A DNA stretch of 64,000 nt from Thalassotalea sp. 273M-4 (GCF_041410465.1 NZ_CP166961.1:3100001-3164000), one strand, 5' to 3'. Shown: positions 30,825-40,307, counted from the first letter of the stretch. Numbers and translations: made by a program. The notes: generated from the sequence alone by a model not told the origin.

Positions 30825-31552
30825 CTTTTAATCAATAGCTTAATTTGCTCAATCGTGTCTATGGCTGCGTCATTATCGCCATGCACACACAATGTTTGGG
30901 CATTGAGGGCCAATGGTTGTCCCGAGGCACTGGTGACGGTCCCCGTTTCTAACAGTTGCTTCACTTGCGCCAATATCTGTGGTCCTTTTAGTACGGCACC
31001 GTGCTCGCTCCGTGGTTGTAATGCACCATTCGCTAAATAACGCCTATCGGCAAACGCTTCAAAATACAAAGGTAAACCAAGCGCCTGCGCTTGTTGCAAA
31101 TACTCTGATTGCTGACTATCGGCTTGAATGACCAAGGTCAAGGGTAAATGAAAATCGCTTACCGCGTGCATTATGGTGGATAAAATACGCGATTCTTTCA
31201 TCATATCGTTATATAAAGCGCCATGTGGTTTTACATACTCGATGGTCAGCCCCTGCGTGGCCGCCATGCCCGCCATGGCAGCGATTTGATATTGGATCAT
31301 TGCGTAAAGTTCAGCGCTAGCAATTTGCATGCTACGACGACCAAAACCCACTAAATCTGGGTAGGATGGATGCGCCGAAACTTTAACCCCATATTTTTTC
31401 GCTAATGTTAAAGTTTGTTGGATCAGCAGCGGATCGCCAGCATGAAAACCGCAAGCGATATTGGCAATATCAATGTGTCGCATGGCCTTGTCATCTTGAC
31501 CTTGTTGCCAACGGCCAAAGCCTTCACCTAAATCACAATTTAGTAATAGCAT
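30821..31552 (-). CDS. pxpA: 5-oxoprolinase subunit PxpA (LamB/YcsF family)
   Basis: 243 residues. Starts MLLLNCDLGEGFG, then IANIACGFHAGDP, VSAHPSYPDLVGFGRR and VKPHGALYND, all family hallmarks of the metal-dependent LamB/YcsF deacetylase-like barrel. It is 11 bp downstream of the gamma-glutamyltranspeptidase gene, linking cleavage of gamma-glutamyl compounds to recycling of 5-oxoproline. Confidence 0.93.
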   Translation of the reverse strand: MLLLNCDLGEGFGRWQQGQDDKAMRHIDIANIACGFHAGDPLLIQQTLTLAKKYGVKVSAHPSYPDLVGFGRRSMQIASAELYAMIQYQIAAMAGMAATQGLTIEYVKPHGALYNDMMKESRILSTIMHAVSDFHLPLTLVIQADSQQSEYLQQAQALGLPLYFEAFADRRYLANGALQPRSEHGAVLKGPQILAQVKQLLETGTVTSASGQPLALNAQTLCVHGDNDAAIDTIEQIKLLIKR

Positions 31553-31563
31553 GCTGTTGTGCC

Positions 31564-33231
31564 TTATTTGTCCTTAACATCAACCTTGATAACCAACGAT
31601 TTGCCTCGTCCCGAACGTTCAGAGCCAGCATCTAGTTTGCCCTCTTTTGATATAATCACATGCATATCGCCAAAGCGACGCTCAACCATGCTATAGCCCA
31701 TTTTTGACAGTGCGTCTTTGACTTCCTCTTTGATCCCGGGATGATGGCGGATCACATCCTTAGGCCATAGTTGATGATGAAACCTTGGAGTATTCACGGC
31801 TTGTTCGGCACTCATATTATAATCAACCACATTCAGTAGCGACTGGTAAACCGAGCTAATTATGGTGGTTCCACCGGGCGATCCGGTCACCATAAAGACT
31901 TTACCATCTTTTAATAACATGGTTGGAGTCATCGAACTTAACGGTCTTTTTTCAGGCTCAATTTCATTGGCCCTACCACCAAGCGCACCAAATACATTGG
32001 CCACTCCGGGTTTGGCACTTAAATCATCCATCTCATCATTAAGTAAAAACCCTGCACCTTCGACCACCATCCCCGAACCAAAGCTTAAATTGATGGTGGT
32101 GGTATTGGCAACCGCATTGCCCCAAGCGTCAATAATCGAAAAATGAGTGGTTTCTTCACTTTCGTTAAGTCCAGGCTTTATCGCTTCGGTTGCGGAGATT
32201 TGTGCCCTTGAAATACCTTGGGCTCTTTGCGCAATATAATCAGGGGCCAGTAATTTGCTGGTCGGGACGGGGTAAAAGTCAGGATCGCCTAAATACCTGG
32301 CTCTATCGGCAAATACGCGTTTACCGGCTTCGGCCAACAAATGCATATAAACACTGTCATTGTGCTTGGGTTTTTTGCCCGATTCAGTGACCTTGTCATA
32401 CATTTTTAGCCATTGGATAATGGCAATACCACCAGAGCTTGGTGGTGGCGATGACAACACTTGAAAGTTTCGCCATGGCTGATTGATTGGGGTTCGAACA
32501 ACGGCTTGGTACTGAGTTAAATCTTGATGATTAATTAAGCCCCCATGTTGATTCATAAACTTAACAATGTGATCGGCTGTTTGGCCTTTATAAAAACCGT
32601 CAAGACCTTGCTGCTGAATGCGCCTTAAGGTCGCAGCAAGCTCCGGCTGTTTAAACACGTCGCCCGCTTTAAGGTGAGCAAAATAATCGGCAAAGTTAAC
32701 ATCAAGGTTTCGGCTGTTGATTTTTTGGATGTAGTTATGCACATTTTCAGCCAGCTTATCAGGGACCACAAAGCCTTGTTGGGCTAAGTCAATCGCTGGC
32801 TGTAATAAGGTTTCCCAGCTAAGGTTGGCATAACGCTGATGTGCCAACCACATACCCGACACCGTTCCAGGCACACCACTGGCAAAAATACCATAAACAG
32901 ATTTATTGGCGATGACCTCACCGTTTTCGTCTAAGTACATGTCTTTATCGGCGAGTAAAGGCGCTTTTTCACGATAATCAATAAAGTCGTTATTACCATT
33001 GTGACGCACTAACATAAAGCCACCACCGCCAATATTACCCGCTTCGGGTAAGGTAACCGCCAACACAAATTGGGCGGCAATGGCAGCATCTACCGCATTA
33101 CCCCCTTGCGTTAAGATATTAGCGGCCACATCGGCACTGAAACGATCAGGCATGGCAACCGCGGCTTCTTTGGCGTTAGCAACTGCATGACTAACGATAA
33201 ATAGAGTAAAGAAAACAACTTTAAAATTCAT
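31564..33231 (-). CDS. ggt: Gamma-glutamyltranspeptidase, exported
   Basis: 555 residues with a signal peptide (FKVVFFTLFIVSHAVANA). The proenzyme cleaves itself before Thr361 (ETTHFSIID), which becomes the nucleophile of the small subunit. The large-subunit string GNAVDAAIAAQFVLAV and the small-subunit GSPGGTTIIS are present. It acts in the periplasm, hydrolysing glutathione and other gamma-glutamyl peptides. It lies between an NhaC-type antiporter and pxpABC, spaced 41 and 11 bp, so all five genes are probably one transcript. Confidence 0.95.
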   Translation of the reverse strand: MNFKVVFFTLFIVSHAVANAKEAAVAMPDRFSADVAANILTQGGNAVDAAIAAQFVLAVTLPEAGNIGGGGFMLVRHNGNNDFIDYREKAPLLADKDMYLDENGEVIANKSVYGIFASGVPGTVSGMWLAHQRYANLSWETLLQPAIDLAQQGFVVPDKLAENVHNYIQKINSRNLDVNFADYFAHLKAGDVFKQPELAATLRRIQQQGLDGFYKGQTADHIVKFMNQHGGLINHQDLTQYQAVVRTPINQPWRNFQVLSSPPPSSGGIAIIQWLKMYDKVTESGKKPKHNDSVYMHLLAEAGKRVFADRARYLGDPDFYPVPTSKLLAPDYIAQRAQGISRAQISATEAIKPGLNESEETTHFSIIDAWGNAVANTTTINLSFGSGMVVEGAGFLLNDEMDDLSAKPGVANVFGALGGRANEIEPEKRPLSSMTPTMLLKDGKVFMVTGSPGGTTIISSVYQSLLNVVDYNMSAEQAVNTPRFHHQLWPKDVIRHHPGIKEEVKDALSKMGYSMVERRFGDMHVIISKEGKLDAGSERSGRGKSLVIKVDVKDK

Positions 33232-33272
33232 AACATCCCTTGTGAATTGACTGCTTTTTTATGTAAATAACG

Positions 33273-34649
33273 TTACAACACCAACAAGCCATATATGGTG
33301 TAGGCAATTAACGTTATGCCACCGCCAAATAAGGCGTATGGCAGCTGAGTTTTAACATGCTCAAGTAAGTCACAACCCGACGCGAGTGCCGACACCGCAG
33401 TGGTATCGGATATTGGTGAACAATGATCGCCAAAGACGCCCCCTCCTAAAATTGCCGCCACAATTAATGATGGTGGTAACCCTAATGACTGAATAAGCGG
33501 TACCCCGATAGGAATTAAAATGGCAAAAGTTCCCCATGAGGTGCCGGTCGAAAACGCAATAATTGCACCGGTTAAAAACAGCATCGGGGCAATTAAAAAT
33601 ATGGGCAAGTTATCGCCCACCAGTTGAGCGATATAAACCCCTGTGCCAAGAACTTTTAGACTGGCGCCCAAGGCTAATGACAACAGCACAATGCTGACCA
33701 ATGGCAATAAGTCTGACATCCCATCAAAACCAATTTTAACCAACTGCCGGTGCTCAAAACGGCCACTGGCCAACATCATAATGTAGGCAACAAGGGCTGA
33801 ACATACGGTGGCATAAAGCACAGATTTAGAGCCACTACCATTGGCGAGCACACCGTTACCCGTCCAATACATAAAGCACAACATGCCACCCACCAAAGTG
33901 ATGAGTGGTACTAACATAAAGCGCGCTTTGGTTGGCTTAAACTCATGTTTATGTTCGAGTTCTTCTATGGCGTGAGCTTCGGATCGTGCTAATGGTCCAT
34001 GCAAATTACCGGTAAAGGCGGTATACCAGACCATCATCAAAGCTAAAATGGGATAAAAGTTTAATGCCACGGTGCCCCATAACACTTCAGCCGCACTGAC
34101 CTCAAACTCGTAGTTACTCAGCAAACCAAGAACAAAAGCTCCCCAACCATTTAACAATACTAAGATGCAAATGGGCGCGGCTGAACTGTCAATGATGAAC
34201 GCCAGTTTTGCTCGACTCATTTGGTATTTATCAAATAGACCCCGAGAGATAATACCCGCGGTTAAAACCGACAAATTCGACTCAATAAAAATGGCCATTC
34301 CGGTACAGTTGGCCATAAAGGCAGCTTGTCGTTTACTGCGACCGATACCTTTGCTAATAACGTATTCCACCATGGCAGTCACCCCGCCACTATGGCGCAT
34401 AAACGCCAGCACAGAACCAATAAGCAAACTGAATAACAAAATTCGTGCATTACCAGCGGAACCAAAAATACTAATGATGCGCTCAAAGGTACCAATGATA
34501 CCGGTAAACAACACCTCGATTGACAGCCCGGTCAGTAATACTTCCGATGTAAATATGGCCAAGAGTAAAGCCAAAATGACTTCCTTTTTCCAAAGCACTA
34601 CCGCAATAGCAACCAATGGCGGGATTACCGTATACCACTCCATAAACAA
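33273..34649 (-). CDS. NhaC-type Na+/H+ antiporter family protein
   Basis: 458 residues with 10-12 hydrophobic segments. The family strings FSTGTSWGTFAILIPIGVPL and GGGVFGDHCSPISDTTAVSA are present. Members exchange Na+ for H+ or for organic acids. Being first in the ggt-pxpABC cluster, this one might instead move a product of that pathway; that is an inference. Start may be ATG 34649 or 34643. Confidence 0.85.
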   Translation of the reverse strand: MFMEWYTVIPPLVAIAVVLWKKEVILALLLAIFTSEVLLTGLSIEVLFTGIIGTFERIISIFGSAGNARILLFSLLIGSVLAFMRHSGGVTAMVEYVISKGIGRSKRQAAFMANCTGMAIFIESNLSVLTAGIISRGLFDKYQMSRAKLAFIIDSSAAPICILVLLNGWGAFVLGLLSNYEFEVSAAEVLWGTVALNFYPILALMMVWYTAFTGNLHGPLARSEAHAIEELEHKHEFKPTKARFMLVPLITLVGGMLCFMYWTGNGVLANGSGSKSVLYATVCSALVAYIMMLASGRFEHRQLVKIGFDGMSDLLPLVSIVLLSLALGASLKVLGTGVYIAQLVGDNLPIFLIAPMLFLTGAIIAFSTGTSWGTFAILIPIGVPLIQSLGLPPSLIVAAILGGGVFGDHCSPISDTTAVSALASGCDLLEHVKTQLPYALFGGGITLIAYTIYGLLVL

Positions 34650-34778
34650 GATAACCTATTAACTTTTATAATAATCTATCCATACTGACAAATACCGGCG
34701 GGTTATTCAACAACCCTCTTTTGCTCTTCAATTCGGTGTGCAATAATTATTGATTACCTGCTTTGGAGTGTGCGTTGA

Positions 34779-35642
34779 ATGTTACTGGCTTTATTATTAA
34801 CACAAAGCATCTTATTTCATGACCAGCCGGATATTTCTTTAAATGTCAGTCAGTTTGGTCAATGCACTAACACGCCCGTATATATCTCATTGCACCAAGA
34901 CGAAGTTGATCATAATCGTTGGTTAAAGCAAACATTAAGGACTCGAGGTGGTGTTTTTGTAGAGCTAAGACAAAGTGGGCAACGTCACGTTTACCTTAAC
35001 GTTCAAGGCCAACAGATAGCCATAGATCCCAATCGCATTTTTAGCGTTAAGGGACGCCAGCGCTCTATTTTGCAACTAAATTCAAGTTTATCGTACGACA
35101 CCCCTGTTTTTGCTAAAGCCTTAGACAAAGCAGCGCTGTTAAGTCAGTTTATTTTAAAACACCTAAACCCCGTTAACGCCAGCGCGATTGTCGCCATGCA
35201 CAATAATAAAAAAGGATTTTATAATGATGGACAAAAGGGCTTAGGGACAGTACATATGAGTCGCTATCAAGTCATCGCTAATATGCCCAAGAGCTTTGTT
35301 GCAGATACCTACCTTGGCGACTTTGGCTTAGATGACTTGCTGTTCATTACCGATAACCATGACTTTAAGCAATTACAAAAGCTTGGATTAAATTTGGTGT
35401 TGCAAAGCGCCAACGTGACCACGTTGCCCGAGCTTGATGATGGTTCGTTATCGGTTTACGCCCAGCAGCATAATGTTCGTTATTTAAATATTGAAACCCT
35501 ATCGGTTAACGAGTCTTCTTCATTAGATAAGACCAAGGCGACGAACCAACTTGCACAACAGCGACAAATGGTGCGCTCGGTATTAGATTATCTCGATTCA
35601 AACTGCGCCGTCACCAACCCACAAAGTAGTCGCCAACCTTAA
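34779..35642 (+). CDS. Possible M14-like zinc hydrolase, uncharacterised
   Basis: 287 residues with a short hydrophobic N-terminus that may be a signal peptide. Conserved-looking strings are ISLHQDEVDHN (His39, Glu42), AIDPNRIFS, IVAMHNNKKGF (His141), LDDGSLSVYAQ and YLNIETL (Glu239). An HxxE pair, a distant His and a late Glu in this order are the zinc ligands and general base of the M14 carboxypeptidase/AstE fold. I infer a metallo-carboxypeptidase or amidase; the family itself is not one I can name. It is divergent from the nhaC-ggt-pxp operon. Confidence 0.65.
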   Translation: MLLALLLTQSILFHDQPDISLNVSQFGQCTNTPVYISLHQDEVDHNRWLKQTLRTRGGVFVELRQSGQRHVYLNVQGQQIAIDPNRIFSVKGRQRSILQLNSSLSYDTPVFAKALDKAALLSQFILKHLNPVNASAIVAMHNNKKGFYNDGQKGLGTVHMSRYQVIANMPKSFVADTYLGDFGLDDLLFITDNHDFKQLQKLGLNLVLQSANVTTLPELDDGSLSVYAQQHNVRYLNIETLSVNESSSLDKTKATNQLAQQRQMVRSVLDYLDSNCAVTNPQSSRQP

Positions 35643-35751
35643 GCGCCCTAACGTTAAACCGGTCGCCGGTATTTGATTGAATAGCAATTGTGGTTATAAC
35701 TTTAACCAACATTGGGTATGATATACCTTCATCCATATAGACGAGTGTTTT

Positions 35752-36270
35752 ATGCATAAAACTTTTATTTTTTTACTTTGTTGCTTTGCCGCTAAGGCCA
35801 TAAGCTCTGAACAAACAGCCAAGCTCAGCCCACAAACCACCGAAGCAACAACCACAGCCCGACCAGCACCGGGAATGCAAGATATGCTGGCAGAGTTTTC
35901 CAATCGTCATCAGGCACTGATGCCCAAAGTTGCGATTGCCGATATGTTTTATGGTTGTAACCTAGAAGCGACACCTCAATACAGTTTTGAGCAGTTAATT
36001 GTCGAGATGGATAAAACGACTTTGGCAGAGAATTTAATTCAGTGTTTAGGGGATGACAATTTGGCTTCCGACACCGCTTTAAATTTTGGCATTAAAGGGT
36101 GTTTTATCGACCAAATGAGTCAATTACCAACAGAGCAGCAAAACAATCAAATGGCCAGCGTTGAACAAGCCATTGAGCAATTGTCACGCAAAGAGCGTCA
36201 GCGTTCATTTACCCAGTGTGTTAATAATCAAACCTTAAAATACATCGACAAAGACGCTAATTTGCAATAG
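35752..36270 (+). CDS. Exported protein of unknown function
   Basis: 172 residues with a signal peptide (TFIFLLCCFAAKAISS). The mature part has a Thr/Pro-rich start (TTEATTTARPAPGMQ) and four cysteines (FYGC, LIQC, KGC, FTQC) that could pair as disulfides in the periplasm. No family is recognised. It follows the possible M14-like gene at 110 bp. Confidence 0.6.
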   Translation: MHKTFIFLLCCFAAKAISSEQTAKLSPQTTEATTTARPAPGMQDMLAEFSNRHQALMPKVAIADMFYGCNLEATPQYSFEQLIVEMDKTTLAENLIQCLGDDNLASDTALNFGIKGCFIDQMSQLPTEQQNNQMASVEQAIEQLSRKERQRSFTQCVNNQTLKYIDKDANLQ

Positions 36271-36300
36271 CGGATTAGCGCAAATTCGTTCCGTTTGCTG

Positions 36301-36343
36301 TCCCCAATATAGCTTCCATAAATCTGGCATAAGGTATTGGGGA
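36301..36343 (+). terminator. Inverted repeat after the exported-protein gene
   Basis: Perfect 9-bp arms TCCCCAATA/TATTGGGGA separated by 25 bases, followed by a T-rich stretch. A terminator is possible but the loop is long. Confidence 0.3.
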
Positions 36344-36485
36344 TACGCTGTTTTCTTAGCTTTTATAATTTCTTTTTGCACTCGTCTTCGCAGTTTTTCC
36401 CAAACGTTATTTAGTATTTACCTGTTGTTAGGGCATTTTTAATCTATTCTTAAAACAGCTCAAATTTATCTAAACCTTTGGTTTA

Positions 36486-36507
36486 GAATGAGAATTGTTA
36501 TTATTTG
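36486..36507. promoter_or_regulatory. Fur-like box upstream of the first bacterioferritin
   Basis: GAATGAGAATTGTTATTATT resembles the Fur consensus built from NATWAT repeats. It sits about 25-45 bp before the first bfr start, so iron control of the bacterioferritin pair is likely. Confidence 0.5.
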
Positions 36508-36530
36508 CATTGCTTACCTACGGAGGACCT

Positions 36531-37016
36531 ATGCAAGGTAACCAAAAAGTTATCGATGGCTTCAATATGCTTTTAGCCAATGAGCTTGCTGCCATTGACC
36601 AATATTTTATTCATTCAAGAATGTACGACGACTGGGGCTTACATAAGCTTTATCACCGCTTAGAACATGAACGTGAAGAAGAAACCCAACACGCCGATTG
36701 GATTATAAAACGGATTTTGTTCCTTGAAGGAACCCCAAATTTAGTCAAACGACGTGACTTGATTATTGGCCGCAATATACCTGAGATGATGGCCAACGAT
36801 TTAACCCTCGAAATGGAAGTGGTGCAAGCGGTGCGCGATGTGATCAGCATTTGTGAACAAGAGCAGGATTATCAAAGTCGAGAGATTTTAGAAAAACTGT
36901 TATTCGACACCGAAGAAGATCATGTCTACTGGTTAGAGCAACAATTGGGCTTAATTGAAAAAGTCGGCCTGCAAAACTATACCCAATCGCAAATGGGAGA
37001 TGCTCCGGCAACGTAA
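36531..37016 (+). CDS. bfr: Bacterioferritin subunit, ferroxidase type lacking the haem Met
   Basis: 161 residues from ATG 36531, preceded by GGAGG; the frame continues upstream but the family starts here (MQGNQKVIDGFN). Numbering matches E. coli Bfr exactly. All six di-iron ferroxidase residues are kept: Glu18, Glu51, His54, Glu94, Glu127 and His130. The haem ligand Met52 is Thr (EETQHAD), so this subunit should oxidise iron but not bind haem. The second subunit gene follows 70 bp downstream. The likely product is a 24-mer iron store of two chain types. Confidence 0.93.
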   Translation: MQGNQKVIDGFNMLLANELAAIDQYFIHSRMYDDWGLHKLYHRLEHEREEETQHADWIIKRILFLEGTPNLVKRRDLIIGRNIPEMMANDLTLEMEVVQAVRDVISICEQEQDYQSREILEKLLFDTEEDHVYWLEQQLGLIEKVGLQNYTQSQMGDAPAT

Positions 37017-37086
37017 ATCACCCCAAGCTGGGCGTAGTCATTAAGTTATAGCCACCATCACATTGAATATTTAACAAGGCACGTTT

Positions 37087-37560
37087 ATGAAAGGTTCGAA
37101 AGAAGTCAATTTACATCTTAATAATGTTCTGGCCAATGAGCTAATCGCTATTAATCAGTATTTTCTGCATGCCAGAATGTTCAAAAACTGGGGCTTAAAG
37201 CAGCTTAACAAAGCCGATTACAAGCGCTCTATTCAGGTAATGAAAAACGCAGATGCCTTAATAGAGCGTATTTTATTTCTTGAAGGGCTGCCCAATTTGC
37301 AACACCTTGGGCGCTTACGTATAGGCCAACATACGGAAGAAATGATCCAGGCGAATCTTGATTATGAATTATCGGCTCATGACGTTATTGTTGCCGCGAT
37401 TGCGCATTGCGAACAAGCGACGGATTTTATTAGTCGAGATATATTGGAAGATATTTTAGAAAATATGGAAGAGCAAATTGACTGGCTTGAAGCCCAACAG
37501 TATTTAATCGCGCATTCTGGGATTGAAAACTATTTGCAGTCACAAATGGATGATGACTAA
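37087..37560 (+). CDS. bfr: Bacterioferritin subunit, haem type lacking the ferroxidase centre
   Basis: 157 residues, numbering again matching E. coli. Met52, the haem ligand, is kept (QVMKNAD), but four ferroxidase residues are replaced: Glu51 by Val, His54 by Asn, Glu127 by Met and His130 by Gln. Glu18 and Glu94 remain. This is the mirror image of the upstream subunit, so the two probably co-assemble, this chain providing haem for electron transfer from Bfd. It converges with bfd. Confidence 0.93.
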   Translation: MKGSKEVNLHLNNVLANELIAINQYFLHARMFKNWGLKQLNKADYKRSIQVMKNADALIERILFLEGLPNLQHLGRLRIGQHTEEMIQANLDYELSAHDVIVAAIAHCEQATDFISRDILEDILENMEEQIDWLEAQQYLIAHSGIENYLQSQMDDD

Positions 37561-37572
37561 GGGCAGTGCTAA

Positions 37573-37604
37573 CGTTGCTTGGTACTGGGTCGCCCTAAGC
37601 AACG
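37573..37604. terminator. Hairpin between convergent bfr and bfd
   Basis: Arms CGTTGCTT/AAGCAACG around a 16-base loop, overlapping the bfd 3' end. No strong T-run. Possible shared terminator. Confidence 0.35.
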
Positions 37605-37795
37605 CGTTTGGCTTCAACCGCTAAATCGTAGTTAAAGAGATGATTGTCTAAAACCGACTTGGCAAATTGACTGCACTTACCACACTGACTAGCAACATTA
37701 AGTTGTTCGCGTAACGCTTTCATGCTGCCGGCACCGTTGGCAACCGCATTTTCAATGTCTTTTTCGGTGATTGCATGACAAATACAAACAAACAT
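37595..37795 (-). CDS. bfd: Bacterioferritin-associated ferredoxin
   Basis: 66 residues. The [2Fe-2S] cysteines are arranged as CxC at 4 and 6 (FVCICHAIT) and CxxC at 38 and 41 (QCGKC). Bfd donates electrons to bacterioferritin haem to release stored iron. It faces the two bfr genes and has its own Fur-like site upstream, matching iron-starvation induction known for the family. Confidence 0.95.
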   Translation of the reverse strand: MFVCICHAITEKDIENAVANGAGSMKALREQLNVASQCGKCSQFAKSVLDNHLFNYDLAVEAKRVA

Positions 37796-37835
37796 AATAC
37801 GTCTCTGTTGAATAAATTTTCCACATACTAATCTA

Positions 37836-37855
37836 AATAAGAATGATTATCAACA
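37836..37855. promoter_or_regulatory. Fur-like box upstream of bfd
   Basis: AATAAGAATGATTATCAAC matches the Fur consensus well (GAATGATTATC core) and lies about 45 bp from the bfd start. Confidence 0.6.
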
Positions 37856-38045
37856 GCATTAAGGTTATCAAAATGTAATTTGTCTGTGATCAATTTTTAA
37901 GCATATTTGTGCAATTTATTTAACCTTCCCTGGCATTTTTATACCAACCCCACTAAGTTTTTGAAATAAAAAAAGAGTTACTTTTTAACCCGCAAAAAAC
38001 CACACCAATTCGTTGAACAGAAGACAGCCTCTATTAAGTCACATA

Positions 38046-38075
38046 TTGAACAGGGTAATTGAAGCTTGCTACAAT
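38046..38075 (+). promoter_or_regulatory. Sigma-70 type promoter for the DUF445 gene
   Basis: TTGAAC, 18-bp spacer, TACAAT, about 50 bp before the GTG start at 38123. The rest of 37856-38045 is AT-rich with nothing further recognised. Confidence 0.55.
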
Positions 38076-38122
38076 GCCAGCCTTATTTTATTAACTGTTT
38101 TACTGTTCTCACGGGAGTCGCT

Positions 38123-38827
38123 GTGAATAAAAGTGTTGTTACCAATATCCTCGCCCTAGTCCTAACCCTGACAGGTTTTGGTCTTGATATAAACTGGATG
38201 TTCTATGTCGGTTTGTTTGCCCTCTCAGGTGCTATTACCAACACCCTCGCCATTCATATGTTGTTCGAAAAAGTGCCTGGCTTATACGGCTCTGGCGTGA
38301 TCCCAGCACGATTTGAAGATTTTAAAGCGGGCATTCGTCTTTTGATGATGGAGCAATTTTTTACCGATGAAAACATTGATAAATTTCTATCCGATTCTTC
38401 TGGCTCGGCAAGTGGCATCGATTTAACCCCGGTGATTCATAAAGTTGACTTGGCACCAGCGTTTGACTCGCTTGTTGTTACGGTTGAAGAGTCATCATTT
38501 GGTTCTATGTTGTCGATGTTTGGTGGTAGCGAAGCGTTAATGCCATTAAAAGATTCGTTTATCGATAAAATGCGCGTCACGTTAACCGAATTAACCGAGA
38601 GTGAATCGTTTAAAGAAGTCTTAAAAGAAGAACTTGAGCAACCACAAGTGTTGGGGTCAATGAAACACAAAGTGGAAGATATTATTAATAAGCGCTTGGA
38701 TGAATTAACCCCTGAACTGGTTAAAGAAATCATTCAGCAAATGATCAGAAAACACTTAGGTTGGCTGGTCGTTTGGGGTGGCGTGTTTGGTGGTCTTATC
38801 GGCTTGGTGGGTGCTTACGTACTGTAA
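38123..38827 (+). CDS. DUF445 family membrane protein
   Basis: 234 residues starting at GTG 38123 with GGGAG upstream; the frame is open 19 codons earlier without a ribosome site. Hydrophobic segments are at both ends: residues 5-45 with LFALSGAITNTLAIHMLFEKVPG, the family signature, and the last 20 residues (LVVWGGVFGGLIGLVGAYVL). The middle is a charged helical domain. Function unknown; the family is related to YheB-type proteins. Confidence 0.85.
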   Translation: MNKSVVTNILALVLTLTGFGLDINWMFYVGLFALSGAITNTLAIHMLFEKVPGLYGSGVIPARFEDFKAGIRLLMMEQFFTDENIDKFLSDSSGSASGIDLTPVIHKVDLAPAFDSLVVTVEESSFGSMLSMFGGSEALMPLKDSFIDKMRVTLTELTESESFKEVLKEELEQPQVLGSMKHKVEDIINKRLDELTPELVKEIIQQMIRKHLGWLVVWGGVFGGLIGLVGAYVL

Positions 38828-39098
38828 AATTGCATTTTTCTACCTGATCACTTAATTCAAAGTGATCAGGTAAGCGCATGTTAGCCCTAAAAACTGCCCA
38901 TTATTTCATCCTTTTTTCTGCTTTATTTTTGGCGTTAAACAATCCGCTCACAACACGCTCTTAATTGTTTTGACAATCCATAAAAAAACCGCCGATTTTC
39001 ACCACAAGCTACTTAATTTTCTCGCCTATGTGGTATATGCTTGCAGATTCTAATAATACTTTATACTTGCATTTCAGTACTTAAAAGGCGAAATCACT

Positions 39099-40286
39099 AT
39101 GTTTGCTAATTTATCAGCGTTACCGGCCGATCCTATTTTAGGGTTACTTGCGAAATACAGAGCCGATGACAATCCCAATAAAATCGATTTAGGTGTTGGC
39201 GTTTACAAAGATGACACAGGTCGCACAACCATTTTGGATTGTGTTAAAAAAGCTGAAAAGTTTCGTTTAGATACTGAAGATAGCAAAGTCTACATCGGTC
39301 CTGCTGGCTCACCATTGTTTAACGACTTAATGAGCAAATTAGTTTTTGGCGATCTTGATATCATTAATCAAGGCCGAGTAAAAACCGTTTCTACGCCAGG
39401 TGGTACCGGTGCCCTAAGAGTTGCCGCAGAATTTTTAAAGGCCTGTAAAGCCAATGCCACGGTTTGGGTCAGCGACCCGACTTGGGCTAACCACACGGGC
39501 TTATTTAAAGCCGCTGGTTTAAACGTTAAAACCTACCCATACTACGACTACCAAAACAAAAGCTTAAAGTTTGACGAAATGATCGCGACGTTAAGCAAAG
39601 TAGGTAAAGACGATGTGGTATTACTGCATGCTTGTTGTCATAACCCAAGTGGTATGGACTTAAACAAAGAGCAGTGGCAACAAGTGGTTGATTTAGCAGT
39701 TGAACAAGGCTTTACGCCACTGATTGATATGGCGTATCAAGGCTTTGGTGATGGTTTAGACGAAGATGCATACGGCCTACGTTTAATGGCATCTAAAGTT
39801 GATGAAATGGTGTTGTGTAGCTCATGTTCAAAAAACTTTGGTCTGTATCGTGAACGCATTGGTGCCTGCACCATCGTTGGTAAAGATGCGGCTACCACGG
39901 ATATTGCCAGCTCAGTATTATTAAGTGTGGTACGTACAATATATTCAATGCCACCAGCACACGGTGCTGCTATTGTTGAAACCATTTTAAATTCTGATGA
40001 ATTATGTCAACAGTGGTACCAAGAGCTTGCTGTTATGCGCAACCGGATCAACGGTAATCGTCAGTTGATTGTTGACAAAATTAAAGCACAAGGTGTGGAG
40101 CGTGATTTTAGTTTTATTACCGAGCAAAAAGGTATGTTTTCGTTCTTAGGCATTAGCCCTGAACAGGTACAACAATTACAAGATGAATACAGTATTTATA
40201 TGGTGGGCTCTTCGCGTATGAGCATTGCGGGTATTTCTAACCATAATGTTGACTACCTCGCTCAATCTATTGCCAAAGTGCTATAA
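39099..40286 (+). CDS. Aromatic/aspartate aminotransferase (TyrB/AspC type)
   Basis: 395 residues, fold type I PLP enzyme. PLP lysine is Lys245 in SCSKNFGLYRERIGA. DLGVGVYKDD, the N-terminal signature, and the HACCHNPSGMD segment (usual form HxCxHNPTG) are present. It transfers amino groups between aspartate or aromatic amino acids and 2-oxoglutarate. TyrB versus AspC specificity cannot be assigned. Single gene, closed by a terminator. Confidence 0.9.
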   Translation: MFANLSALPADPILGLLAKYRADDNPNKIDLGVGVYKDDTGRTTILDCVKKAEKFRLDTEDSKVYIGPAGSPLFNDLMSKLVFGDLDIINQGRVKTVSTPGGTGALRVAAEFLKACKANATVWVSDPTWANHTGLFKAAGLNVKTYPYYDYQNKSLKFDEMIATLSKVGKDDVVLLHACCHNPSGMDLNKEQWQQVVDLAVEQGFTPLIDMAYQGFGDGLDEDAYGLRLMASKVDEMVLCSSCSKNFGLYRERIGACTIVGKDAATTDIASSVLLSVVRTIYSMPPAHGAAIVETILNSDELCQQWYQELAVMRNRINGNRQLIVDKIKAQGVERDFSFITEQKGMFSFLGISPEQVQQLQDEYSIYMVGSSRMSIAGISNHNVDYLAQSIAKVL

Positions 40287-40307
40287 TTAGCATTCGAGTG
40301 AATCATT

